Shown here: piece after piece, positions 1 to 11,253 of the stretch | Position numbering within the stretch: position 1 is the first letter of the stretch | How the letters are laid out: each line of letters begins with the position of its first letter | Source of the DNA: Cephalotus follicularis | Taxonomy: Eukaryota; Streptophyta; Magnoliopsida; Oxalidales; Cephalotaceae | Reading direction: 5' to 3' | Assembly (NCBI GenBank): GCA_001972305.1 | Contig: BDDD01005078.1 | Location: forward strand, 1-64,000 | DNA: 64,000 bases | Position numbers and translations under genes: made by a program | Notes under the pieces: generated by a model | The model's database searches: none | Told to the model about the DNA's origin: nothing | Seen by the model: only the letters and a program-made list of their open reading frames with translations

Positions 1-594
1 CCCCCTTGTAGTTTATTCAGTTATTGATCGAAATTGTTATCGCCTATTGAGTGGCCTATTAGAACATCCCCCTTAGGGGTGAACCTTCGGGAGACACCGC
101 ATTGTGGATGGACTATAGGAAGATGGTACCATAATGAATAAATGATTGAGTGGGGTATAATTGGGTTAGAAGCTAGAACCTTCGAGGACTGGCAATTGGA
201 TTGTCATTGGGGTACCATATTGAGTAAATGATTGATTGAGTGAATGATTGATTGAAATAATGATTGATTGGAATGTAATTGGGCTAGAACCTTTGGGGAC
301 TGGCAGTTGGATTGCAAATGGGGCTAGAACCTCCGGTGACTGGCGATTGGATTGAAATTGGGCTAGAACCTTCAGGGGCTGGCGATAGGATTGTTATTGG
401 CGTGGTTAGTGTTATCTCGACTCCGCTCGTCTACGACACGGTGTGTGCGTAGACGATGGAGATAGATCGTATGGATTGATTGTACACATTGTATTGTTAT
501 TGATTGATGGATGGATGTCTTTAGTCCTAGGCTGTATAGATTGTGATTCTATGGTTAGGACATCAAAATCTATGCCACCGCTTAGGGACGGTTG
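1..594 (+). mobile_element. Family-B LTR copy, left segment (interrupted, runs off the left edge)
   Basis: This segment and 10756-11253 together make one family-B LTR-like copy, split by the copia element at 595-10755. The bases at the break (a run ending GCTTAGGGACGGTTG) match the family-B copy near 53398-53411, which is uninterrupted there. The stretch at about 400-510 matches the family-B stretch near 53240-53320 (a block resembling GTGTTATCTC, then CTACGAC). The first part, to about 400, is an imperfect tandem repeat listed separately. No coding sequence is visible. The left end lies outside the window, so the full length and left TSD cannot be checked. Orientation is set by family-B copies that carry a splice-donor-like site. 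Confidence 0.75.
150..400. repeat. Degenerate tandem repeat inside family-B LTR
   Basis: Four or so imperfect units of about 50-60 bases, each containing a core like GCTAGAACCTTCGGGGACTGG followed by a GGATTG-type tail, lie between about 166 and 390. Short ATTGATTG runs separate some units. Other family-B copies have a different tandem repeat at this place (for example 53041-53215), so this looks like a position in the LTR that repeatedly gains and loses repeats. Confidence 0.65.
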
Positions 595-3085
595 TGTTAG
601 AGTATGGGGGTCCCTGCATGCCACGAGGTGGCTCTGCACAAATATATATGTATGTATGAGATGCACTCCTTAATTGGAGATATCTCTTTAACCCGTGGGG
701 CGGCTGCATGTGTGTATATTACACTCTCTATTTATACAATTTGAATTCCTTTTTGTGTTTTATAGTGCATATTCAATCAACAATGGCAACCTGCTATATG
801 TATATCCCAAACCATCTTAAAAGGATCGGGTGATCACCATGTCATCCGAGTAAACATATAGTGCCCTGTCGTACGAGGGGTTGGATCTCATGCCTGAGAG
901 ATTATGAGAATGAGATCTTACTCCCTTCTGACAGAACGTTCCAAGTCATAGGTTCACTTTCTTCAGGCAATTGTTGAACCGCAAAGACTTGCCGTATTAT
1001 GCTTGCTCCCGGGTTTAGTGGAGGATGGATTATCTCATTACCATTTGGAAAGTCGTACCTATGTCGATATGATTCCTATAGTCTCGGTAGTGTTAGTCTA
1101 TGGTGACTAGTAGACCATTCGTGGAGCTACGTTGTATCGTTAGACCTGAGCGGCTGGCATGCATTGTGTTGTGACTGCTTGGCTTTGATTTTCGCCTTCC
1201 CCAGCACTAGTCACATGCTGGCAAAACGATTGTCTTTGGGCCTTGTGGGAGCTTCATTGAGATGTATGGGCGAGTTCGCAATAAGGGATCGTCATACCTG
1301 TATGAAGGGTGATCGGCTCTATATTATTTATGTCTGTTGAGACTCATAAAACCCTAAGCAGGTATAGGCAGACTGGAAACGGAGTTTCTGGGGAGGTTTG
1401 CCAAATGTATCAATGCGTACGTAAATTTATAGTTATCGCGACTTTCCCTAGGGGTGACATTATTTCGAACCCTAGGTCGCGGTCGTAGCCAAGTATGACG
1501 TAGGATACATGACACATATGCCGTTGACTGGATAAAGTACTGGTTTAACCAGATGTCGACTCATAGACGTACTTGATTCTACGGATCCGGGGGGTGATGG
1601 GATTCAGATCGGGGTCATTCTGATAGTCGCGGACTATCAGGGTGGTTGCACCAGAGCTACTGGGATGTTCTGAGAAATTTATAGTCGTACCAGATTCAAA
1701 CCGGGCTTTCAGGTCCCACCTGATTATTGGAAAAGCGATGCATGCTACACACATGCTAGCTTGGCAAAAAATCTAGTTTTGACTAGTATATATTAATTTG
1801 CCATTAGTGGTTTATTTATTTATTTAAATTTACTACCGTATTGTCAAATTGATATATTAAGAGAAACTACAGTGGGAGTATGTTTAACATACCTTGTGCG
1901 GGGTGCACATATTTAAAACAAGAGAGAAACAATTTTAATTAAATAAAAGAGAAAGAGACTTTGACATGTGGACTAAGTCTTCTTTTTGCACTTGGCATTT
2001 TGGACACGCCAAATAGGCGCTCGGGTAACGCGCTACAGGGGAGAAAACGTATGAACTCATGCATTACGCGCTGCAGGCGCGCTCCAGTCGGAGAAGTCGA
2101 CGCCGCTGGTGTCGGTGGGCGGGAAAAGAGGCGGCCTCTCATCCACGGTAAGCCTCTCTCTCTTCTCTCCCCATTTTTCTCTTCTCTCTCTCTGTTTTGC
2201 CAGACCCGTTTTGCGCGTCTCCCACTATCGCGACTTCTCTTCCGCCGTCGGTGGTCTTGGTAGGTGGAGCCATGCTAGGCTCTACCTGTTTTGGCCTTAG
2301 ACTAGGTTTGACCGGTGCTGTTTGGCCAGGTTTTCGCGCATCTGAGTCGACCCTGGCGACTCATTGCGTTGTGCGCCATGACTCGGCTTTCCGCTCTGAT
2401 TCACGACGAGTCTTGCGTTGGGTTGTGTTGGCCGTGCTTTGTAGGTGCCGGTTGTGGCGGTGCGGTGTCGCGACGATCCTGTTTTCACTGGGCGGGTTGA
2501 CTCGCTGCCGTCTGTTCGTCCCCTTCCTGGCCGAGTCTCGTCGAGTCTCAGCCACCAGTGGCTTTATCGGGTGTTTGTGCTCCACATAAGTCACTGCCGG
2601 TCAATGACGAGTTAACTGAGACTCACTGAGTCCGAACTCAGTGAGTCGCCGCCGTTGTTCACCGCTGTCTGGGGCGCTTCTCGCCTTGTCTCCACCAGAA
2701 ACGAGTGGATCGAAGCTTCACGAGTCCGTTGGTGTCTTAGTTGACTTTTTTGTGGACTGGCCAGAAATCGGCAGTGGAGCCGGTAACCGGCAAATACTTC
2801 GGCAAGCGCGTAGCGGCAAAGTGAAGGAGCTGCCAACGTTGGTATGGTTCCTAATCTTATGTTTTTGTTGTTTACCGAATTGGTTTCGGTTATAAGTGGA
2901 TGTATGCTTGATTGTTTTCTTTTGTTCGCTTGAATATTAAACGGAGATCCTAGGCGCATAGATTTTGGTAGTAATATGTAATTGTAAACCTTAACTTGCA
3001 GTCTTGGTGTTATTTTTAAAATTAAAATTATACACACTTGCATCCTAGACCCAAAATCGACCGGGACCTCTCCCGGGTTCCAACA
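595..3085 (+). repeat. CO1 5' LTR
   Basis: Starts TGTTAGAGTA and ends GGGTTCCAACA. It aligns along its whole length with 8203-10755. A pyrimidine-rich leader at about 2150-2200 follows a perfect splice-donor-like CACG|GTAAGC (G at 2148), conserved in the other LTR (2148 versus 9835). The part from 2330 to 2720 is rich in GAGTC/GACTC near-palindromes. Relative to the 3' LTR it lacks 78 bases at about 1044-1049. Confidence 0.93.
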
Positions 3086-3087
3086 AG

Positions 3088-3099
3088 TGGTATCAGAGC
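3088..3099 (+). other. CO1 primer-binding site (tRNA-iMet type)
   Basis: TGGTATCAGAGC starts two bases after the LTR end. It is the standard plant copia primer-binding site, complementary to the 3' end of initiator methionine tRNA. Confidence 0.92.
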
Positions 3100-4559
3100 G
3101 ATCCGTTTTAATATCAATTGGACTTCGAATTTCAGTTTTTGGTGACTATTTTGGAATGATTAAAGTAGCTGAGATTCTAATTTAATTTCCTTACCATTGT
3201 TGTTTTATAAAATTAAGTTTTTCTTAAACCGAGGGAAACTAGATTTTAAATAATTTAGTGGGAGTTTTATTGGAATATCGATAATCTTGGGATTATTTCG
3301 ATTGGTCATCGGAAATTGAAATTGCTTGTGTTTATTTATTTCTATTGTGGATATATATTTAAATGTCTTATGCATGATGGTAGGAGATGGGATTGAACCT
3401 AGCTTTTGGTTTCTTTTGTGGATGGTTTAAATTTGCTTTATTTTCATGTACTTTATTTGGTCTGTAATATGGTTGCCTGCGAGCACCATTTTTCCTTTTT
3501 TGTGAAATTCTCTCTCTCCCTCCATTTGTATTCTATTCTTTATTTTTTAAATGTATTTTTGTGTAAATTTCATGTTTTTGTAAATAAAAGAAGAGAGGAA
3601 TCGCGAAGGAGCTTGAAGAGGAAGATAAAGTAAATTGCAAGACCAAGTGAAGACCATGTATGCATGGAGCATTTTGTAATAAATTAGTTTTTGAATAATT
3701 CACCTAGGAGACTGAGGGATCACATACACTCGTGTGATCTCTCATAGTTTTAATCCCTAGCCAGACCATTTTTATTTCTATGTGGATCATAGGATGCATG
3801 AGATATATGTTTACTTTTTGCAAACAATCCAAACACGTCAAGCATAATAAGCCGTTCCAAATGGATTGGAAGATTAAAATTGATTTAATAACGGCTTTGG
3901 TAATTTAAAATTTGATGAGACCTCAAATTCCTCCAATTGTGAAATAATAAGTCCATAAGCGGTTGGACACTAGGGTGTCCTGTCGTTGGTCTTCCATGCC
4001 TTCGTTTACTAGTATGGATATATTGGGGATAGCGCTGCCACAGCAGAGGTCCTCCGTATGACCATTTCTACTAAATATCAGTACTGGGGTAGTACTGGAA
4101 GGAAGTAGCCATGTTTCGATACCGATGGCACGCACACGGGCGGGTATCAAAACGGGTCTATTTCTTTGAGGGTAGTAGGTCTGACTTATACCGAGTTCAT
4201 ACTATTGGCAGCGCCACAGCGTTGGATTGTATGGGTCATGAGGCTGAACTTGTATCGGATCTTGCATTTCAAGGGTGAGGCCCTAATGCAAATTGATGCT
4301 AAATGCCTACCTATTTGGTATTATGGTTTGTCTAGCCACAGCGAAGACCATGATAATGCGAAATAGATTCCGATCCCCACTAGGAAGCGCGTGCTTCCCG
4401 AATTCCACATGGAGGTGTGGGATACAATTAGAATAGTGGAATGAGCCATAATTACTAAAGACCAAGAATTATGGTAATAACATAAAATCGAATGATCTAC
4501 TAAATTACTCTCTTGTTTCTTCTAGTAGGTTGTTAGATAACATATTCTATATACTCAAA
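3100..4559 (+). other. CO1 untranslated leader
   Basis: About 1.45 kb of AT-rich sequence without a supported gene between the primer-binding site and the gag start. It contains the block TTTAGTGGGAG (about 3258) and a block around 4370-4450 that both reappear in reverse in the minus-strand copia leader at 19120-20260. This shows the two elements belong to the same family. Confidence 0.7.
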
Positions 4560-5320
4560 TGGCAGACAACACCGTTTTGGCATGTTTTATATTTTCTTAA
4601 GCGACATAATTTACATTTTTTGAATGGTTGTGCATAGTACTCACGACCATGAGAGTTGTTCATGTTATGATTGAGATACCCTCACATTAGAGATCAATGC
4701 ATCTGACCATCACAAGGCCAGGGAGGCTAAGTGATGGGATGACGATCATAGACCTCAATACATGGTGAGTGTTTCCATGATGCCAAACTGGCAAACGCTA
4801 TGTATTTTTCACAGATCTTATGTGCCATGTTGATACAACTTGAGGAGTTGTTTCGCACACAGTCGAGGACTGATAAGGTAGTTTTGGACCAGTCTGGATC
4901 AAAACAATCTGTGATACCTATTCATTCTTCTGGAACAACTTCTGGGAGAGGTGGATCAAGAGGATCCAGTTCCAAGGGCAAGGAGCTCATAAGGAAGAAA
5001 GAAAAGGAACCACTTCACGTGGTTTGGGTATACATTCATGAGAGGATTAAACAACTTATTAAAGGAGAAATCCTGCTTCTGTGTGGGAAGTTAGGATACT
5101 GGAAGAGAAATTGTGAACAATTTCTTGCTTCCATTGCAGATGGTGCCTCGGGGTAGGTACCGTCATATTTTTAATATTCCATCTAGCTTACAATGTAAGT
5201 TCAATTTGGGTTTTGGACTCAAGTTGTGAGACTAACATTTGTAACTCTTTGCAGGATGCTAAGAGTAGCTGGGCAGCTGGGAGCTGAGGATGCAATGGAC
5301 CTATGACATGAAGATCGGGG
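4560..5320 (+). pseudogene. gag: CO1 Gag remnant
   Basis: The ATG at 4560 begins a reading frame (MADN...) that stops after about 14 codons, where a copia Gag should run several hundred residues. Homologous frames continue brokenly. The longest open piece (4800-5156) holds a Ser/Gly/Lys-rich linker and then a degraded zinc knuckle (LCGKLGYWKRNC), where the conserved His of the CCHC pattern has become Tyr. In a working element Gag packages the RNA. This copy has several stops and cannot make the particle protein. Confidence 0.75.
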
Positions 5321-5649
5321 ATCTACTTTAATGCTGTAGGATATTTTGATTTGTATATATATGTAAAGCAATGTGGCTTTTGTATATAGACTTAACCTTT
5401 GTAAACATTGTAAAGAACTTTTGTTCTAAACTTTGATTAGCATATCCAATGTATATTTTGTAAAGCTGAGAGCTTTTTATTTATTACAAATGGATAGTGG
5501 CTATTATTTTCTGGTTATGTATCAGTCGGCACTGATTAACTAGATAATGGGTTTTAAAGTCTTAAATACTAATCAAACAATAGCACCAGCTATTGAGCAA
5601 GGAATTAATAATAAAAGACTATGAGAGATATGATATAAATCCTTTACAA

Positions 5650-6400
5650 CCTTTTGCATTATTGATTAGGTCATTTCAGCGAGGCGAGATAAACACGCTT
5701 GGTTAAGGATGGACTTTTGGACATCCAGGACAGGGAGTCCCTTCTAACGTGTACACCATGTTTCCTTGGTGTATTGACCAAATCTTCTTTTCTCCAAGGA
5801 TGGAGATAAGAAAGTGGACATATTGTAATATATCCACACTGACATTAGTGGTATAATGTCAGACAATGCACATGAAGGTTTTCACTACTTCATTACCTTC
5901 ACCTGTGATTCATCACGGTTTCGGTAAGCATTTCGGGTGAAGCACAAATCTGAATCCTTTGAAAGTGTGAAGGGATTTAGACATGAAGTAGAAATGCAAA
6001 CGGGTAAACCCATTAGAGCATTATGCTCTGATCGGGAAAGCGAATACCTGTCTGCTGAAATCTTGGGTTATCTGAGAGATAACGAAATTCTCTCTCAATG
6101 GATCCTTCCTGGAACACCATGCTGTGACGATGTTTCTAAACGGAGGAAATTGACATTCATGAATATGTCAAATCCATTATGTCTTTTATTCATCTTCTTA
6201 TCTCCTTCTGGGATTATGCGTTGCAGTGGCAGCGTATATCCTAATCCGGATTCCTATGATATCCGTCCCCTCCATATCTTTTAAGATATTAAATAGGAGG
6301 AAACCCAGCAAAAACCAAGAGGGTTAAAGGTTGTCCAGATTTTGTAAGAAGGCGAGAACCTTCTAAGCTGGAGGTACGAGCAGATCGTTGCCGGTTTTGT
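5650..6400 (+). pseudogene. CO1 integrase remnant
   Basis: The open piece 5937-6284 reads as the copia integrase core: KHKSESFE, then a GK motif, then the acidic SDRESEYLS stretch (SDRGGEYLS in intact relatives) and a PGTP segment. The pre-integrase region before it (about 5690-5760, near GGATGGACTTTTGGACATCC) matches, in reverse, 15175-15200 of the minus-strand copia. The frame is lost after about 6130. Inactive. Confidence 0.8.
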
Positions 6401-6409
6401 GGGATATCC

Positions 6410-8100
6410 TAAGAAGTGCTTAGGATTTCATTTCAACCATACTAGCGAACAAATGATATTTGTTTCGCGTACTGCAAAATTCCTCGAAAGAGAAATACCT
6501 GCTTGCAGGAAGCAGTGGGAGTAAGGTATAACTAATTGAGTTACTACGTGGTGAAATCCCACAGGACGATAAAGAATTAGAGGTGGAACCCTCTAAAGAC
6601 AAGATTTGGGAAAGGATCCCAACCTGAGAAGGGATCTCAGTAAGGCACTCATTGTGAGAGGAGATCAGGCAAGATTTCAACAGCGTCTGAGAAATATGGT
6701 TTTCTCGCAAAAGGCACTAATAAATCTAAAGTCATCGATGATAACGAGTCAGTCAGCTACAAAGGAAACAGTGAAAATCACTGATTTTCTAGGCATGACT
6801 GGGAGTCATGAAATCCAAAATGGACGCCATATACGTCAACCGAGTATGGAACTTGGTTAATGCTCCCATAGAGATAGACGTTAATGGAAAAGGTTCCAAC
6901 CTTTAAATCGTAATGATTAAGTCCATTCGGATAATGCTTGTAATTGCCACTCGTTATGGAAATAACAAATGGCAAAAGGATGTCAAGATGACCTTGAAAA
7001 AGGACTATCTTGAAGAAGACATCTTAATGTCCCAAACCCGAGGGGTTTACATCCAAGGAACATTAGCACAAAGTGTGTGCTAGCTCCTAAGGTTTGCGTA
7101 TGACCTTATGCAAGCATCCCGTAGCTGAAACATATGTTTTTGATTTTTATCAAAACGATGCTATGCCTTAAGTCTACCGGAAATAGAATATCCAGATATC
7201 ACTTTCTTGGTTATATACATAGATAACATTCTACACATTGGTAATGCTGTAGGTATGTTATAGTACAATTAACCAAGAACTTCTCCAAAAGGATTTGAGA
7301 GAGACTTCCTACGTTTTGAGAATGAAGATCTTAAGAGTAGATCAAGTAGGTTGTTCAGACTTTCCCAAAGCTAGTACATCAACAGGATGCTAATATAGTA
7401 TGGATTACCGAATTCCACGTTTGGCTTACTGCCAATTAGCTTAGGAATTCATCTTTCCAAGAGGATGTTGAAAGAGATGTCAGAGGAAAGTGTTGCATGA
7501 GTAGGCTACCTTATGCGTCGACCAAAGGCTACATCATGCAATATCATACTTAGTACTAGGCCTAACATCGTACAAGCCTAAGGGTCTGTCCAGTCGGTAA
7601 TCGGTCCAATCCCTGTGAGAGGCATAGGGAATTGTCAAAGAGATCTGAGAGTGACTAGAGATTTCTTCTTTACATCTGCAGAAGATAGTGAATTGAATAA
7701 GAGTTAGGTTGACTCTGATTTCAAATGTGATCTGAATGATCACGACATCGTATCAGGATAGGTGATTGTCCTGAACGAAGGTGCTGTGTGAGTTGGAGGG
7801 GTCTACAACAATGGGATACTATTGACTCAACCATGAATAAGAGTATGTTATAATCTATGATACCGAAAAGTTGATGTTTAGTAGTGGATGTTCATTGTGT
7901 AACTTCATGTAGTTCCATCTATCGTTCGTCCAGTTGTGTAGAGTGACGACGATAGGGAGCCTTTGCACAGGCTATGGAACCCAATCTCATTACCGCTCTA
8001 AACTTAAGCAACGGTATCATTATATTATATGATTCTTGAGATCGTATATAGAGGAAATATTATCCTGGAGAGATTTGCAACGATAGCAAATTTTGGCAGA
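6410..8100 (+). pseudogene. CO1 reverse transcriptase and RNase H remnants
   Basis: Broken frames show copia pol landmarks in the right order. The KSKMDAIYVNRVWNLVNAP segment (about 6810-6865) is the N-terminal part of RT. YIDNILHIGN (about 7215-7245) stands where the catalytic YVDD should be, with the second Asp replaced by Asn. MKILRVDQVG lies at about 7322-7352. RNase H-like fragments follow to about 8100. Many stops and shifts are present. Loss of a catalytic aspartate alone would abolish activity. Confidence 0.78.
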
Positions 8101-8191
8101 CCCACTGACCAATGCCATGAGCATTAGTAGTACTTAAGCGACAACAAAAGTGCGATTGGCTTAGGCTAAAGGTCTTCGTGGCTTGAGGGCC

Positions 8192-8202
8192 AAGTGGGAG
8201 AT
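8192..8202 (+). other. CO1 polypurine tract
   Basis: AAGTGGGAGAT immediately precedes the TG of the 3' LTR, the expected place for the plus-strand primer. Confidence 0.85.
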
Positions 8203-10755
8203 TGTTAGCGTAGGGGTGTCTCTGCATGCCATGAGGTGGCTCTGCACAAATATATATGTATGTATGAGATGCACTCCTTAACTTGAGATATCTCTTTAAG
8301 CCGCGGGGCGGCTGCATGTGTGTATATTACACTCTCTATTTATACAATCTGAATTCCTTTTTGTGTTTTATAGTGCATATTCAATCAACAATGGAAACCC
8401 GCTATATGTATATCCCAAACCATCTTAAAAGGATCAGGTGATCACCATGTCATCTGAGTACACATATAGTGCCCTGTCGTTCGAGGGGTTGGATCTCATG
8501 CCTGAGAGGTTATGAGAATGAGATCCTTACTCCCTTCTGACAGAACGTTCCAAGTCATATGTTCACTTTCTTCGGGCAATTGTTGAACCGCAAAGAGTTG
8601 CCGTATTATGCTTGCTCCCTGGTTTAGTGGAGGATGGATTATCTCATTACCTTTTGGATTTATCCTAAATCATAATGCGGGGTTTGTGCTAAGGAGCATG
8701 AGACTGAACAGACTCACGATAGGAAACCTATTTGGAAAGTCATACCTAAGTCAATAGGATTCCTATAGTCTCGGTAGTGTATAGTCTATGGTGACTAGTA
8801 GACCATTCATGGAGCTACATTGTATCGTTAGACCTGAGTGGCTAGCATGCATTGTGTTGTGACTGCATGGCTTTGATTTCCGCCTTCCCCAGCACTAGCC
8901 ACGTGCTGGCAAAAGGGTTGTCTTTGGGCCTTGTGGGAGCTTCATTGAGATGTATGGTCAAGTTTGCAATAAGGGATCATCACACCCGTATGAAGGGTGA
9001 TCAGCTCTATATTATTTATGTCCATTGAGACTCATAAAACCCTGATCAGGTATAGGAAGACTGGAAACGGGGTTTCCGGGGAGATTTGCCAAAGGTCTAA
9101 ATGCGTACGTAAATTTATAGTTATCGCGACTTTACCTAGGGGTGACATTATTCTGAACCCTAGGTCGCGGTCGGAGCCAAGTATGACGTAGGATACATAA
9201 CACATATGCCGTTGACCGGATAAAGTACTGGTTTAACTGATGTCGACTTATAGACGTAGTTGATTCTGCGGATCCGGGGCGTGATGGGATTCACACCGGG
9301 ATCATTCTGATGGTCGGGGACTATCAGGGTGGTCGTACCAGAACTACTAGGATGTTCTAAGAAATTTATAGTCGTACCAGATTCAAACCGGGCTTTCGGG
9401 TCCCACCTGATTATTGGAAAAGCGATGCATGCTACACACATGCTAGCTTGGCAAAAAATCTAGTTTTAACTAGTATATATTAATTTGGCATTAGTGGTTT
9501 ATTTATTTATTTAAATTTACCACCGTATTGTCAAATTGATATATTAACAGAAACCACAGTGGGAGTATGTTTAACATACCTTGTGCGGGGTGCACATATT
9601 TAAAACAAGAGAGAAACAATTTTAATTAAATAAAAGAGAAAGAGACTTTGACATGTGGACTAAGTCTTCTTTTTGCACTTGGCGTTTTGGACACGCCAAA
9701 AAGGCACTCGGGTAACGCGCTATAAGGGAGAAAACGCACGGACTCGTGAGTTCTGCACTGCAGGCGCGCTGCGCCCGGAGAAGTCAACACCGCTGGTGTC
9801 GGTAGTAGGGGAAAGAGGCGGCCTCTCATCCACGGTAAGCCTCTCTCTCTTCTCTCCCCATTTTTCTCTTCTCTCTCTGTGTTTTGCCCGACGCGTTTTG
9901 CGCGTCTCCCACTGTCTTGGTTTCTCTTCCGCCACTGGTGGTCTTGGTAGGTGAAGCCACGCTAGGCTCTACCTATTTTGGCCTTAGACTAGGTTTGACC
10001 GGTGCTGTTTGGCCGGGTTTTCGCGCATCTGAGTCGACCCTGGCCACTCATTGCGTTGTACGCCCTAACTTGGCATTCCGCTCCAATTCACGACGAGTCT
10101 TGCGTTGGGTTGTGTTGGTCGTGCTCTGTAGGTGCCGGTTGTGGCGGTGCGGTGTCGTGGCTATCTAGTTTTCGTCGGGCGGCCGCTGCCGTCTGTTCGC
10201 CACCTTCCAGGCCATGTCTTGGCCACCAGTGGAGTTTTTGGGTGTTTGTGGTCCACTTATGTCACGGTCGGTCAATGACAAGTTGACCAAGACTTACTGA
10301 GTCCGAAGTCAGTGAGTCATCGCTGCTGTTCACCGCCGTCCGGGGAGCTTCTCGCCCTGTCTCCACCAGAAACGTGTAGATCGAAGCTTCACGAGTCCAT
10401 TGGTCTATTGGTTGACTTTTTCATGGACTGACCGGAAACCGGCAGTGGAGCCAGTAACTGGCAGTTGCTTCGGCAAGCGCGTTGCGGCAAAGTGAAGGAG
10501 CCGCCAACGTTGGTATGGTTCCTAATCTTAAGTTTTTGTTGTTTACCGAATTGGTTTCGGTTATAAGTGGATGTATGCTTGACTGTTTTCTTGTGTTCGA
10601 TTGAATATTAAACGGAGATCCTAGGCACATAGATTTTTGTAGTAAGATGTAATTGTGAACCTTGACTTGCAGTCTTGGTGTTTTTGAAAAATTAAAATTA
10701 TATACACTTGCATCCTAGACCCAAAATCTACCGGGACGTCTCCCGGGTTCCAACA
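8203..10755 (+). repeat. CO1 3' LTR
   Basis: Starts TGTTAGCGTAGGGG and ends GGGTTCCAACA, followed by the GGTTG duplication. It is slightly longer than the 5' copy because it keeps a segment between two TTTGGA repeats (8653 and 8731) that the 5' copy has lost. It has the same pyrimidine-rich leader and GTAAGC donor-like site (9835). Confidence 0.93.
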
Positions 10756-11253
10756 GGTTGATGTACTGACGTTGTCCGTAATAGGCATTCATGCATCTCA
10801 CATGCCATGCATATATCTGCTATATCTGTACACTTCATTGCATATAGTATTACCTGCATGACTGTGTTTGGCTGACCCATTCTCGAAATGGGCACAACAT
10901 CTAGGGCCGAGTGTAGAGGATGCTTGAAAGTGACGGATCGGACCTCCAGGGCAGGATTCGGATAGCAGTTCTATATTTTGTTTATTTACCTTATATGAGA
11001 CTTGAATATATAAGATTAGTTGTACAAGAATGATGTATTTACAGTTGTATTTGACCTGTCGGCTTGTGGCAGTGCTTCGGATGACTGTTGATGAAATGAT
11101 ATGTATATTGGGCTTATCTATGCAAGTATTGAATGAATGTTTTTGCATGCATATTGATGTATAAAAGTTTTAATTTATAGCATATTTTTGTATTATTCTA
11201 TTGTGTACTGATGGATTGATTGGACAGTATGCCACGTGTTGAGCTATGGGACA
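10756..11253 (+). mobile_element. Family-B LTR copy, right segment
   Basis: Continues the family-B sequence of 1-594 after the CO1 insertion. It includes blocks shared with 53600-53960, such as CCTGTCGGCTTGTGGCAGTG, which corresponds to the CCTGCCGACATG block near 53920. It ends TATGGGACA at 11253. Directly after it the minus-strand copia RT reading frame resumes, so 11253 is the end of the insertion. Confidence 0.75.

Larger units (their letters stand above)
595..10755 (+). mobile_element. Complete Ty1/copia LTR retrotransposon CO1 (decayed)
   Basis: Two direct repeats of about 2.5 kb (595-3085 and 8203-10755) both start TGTTAG and end CCAACA. They are flanked by a perfect 5-bp target-site duplication GGTTG (590-594 and 10756-10760). 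A primer-binding site matching initiator-Met tRNA (TGGTATCAGAGC) follows the left LTR, and a purine-rich tract precedes the right LTR. The 5.1-kb interior keeps recognisable copia gag, integrase, reverse transcriptase and RNase H remnants in that order, all broken by stops and frameshifts. It inserted into a family-B LTR. It cannot encode its own proteins now. Confidence 0.95.

Noticed and set aside
1961-2589. Overlapping open frames of 60-130 codons in the CO1 5' LTR (and the same at 9673-10286)
   Set aside because: They lie in the GC-rich LTR leader on both strands, differ between the two LTRs and show no domain; read as chance frames in an LTR.
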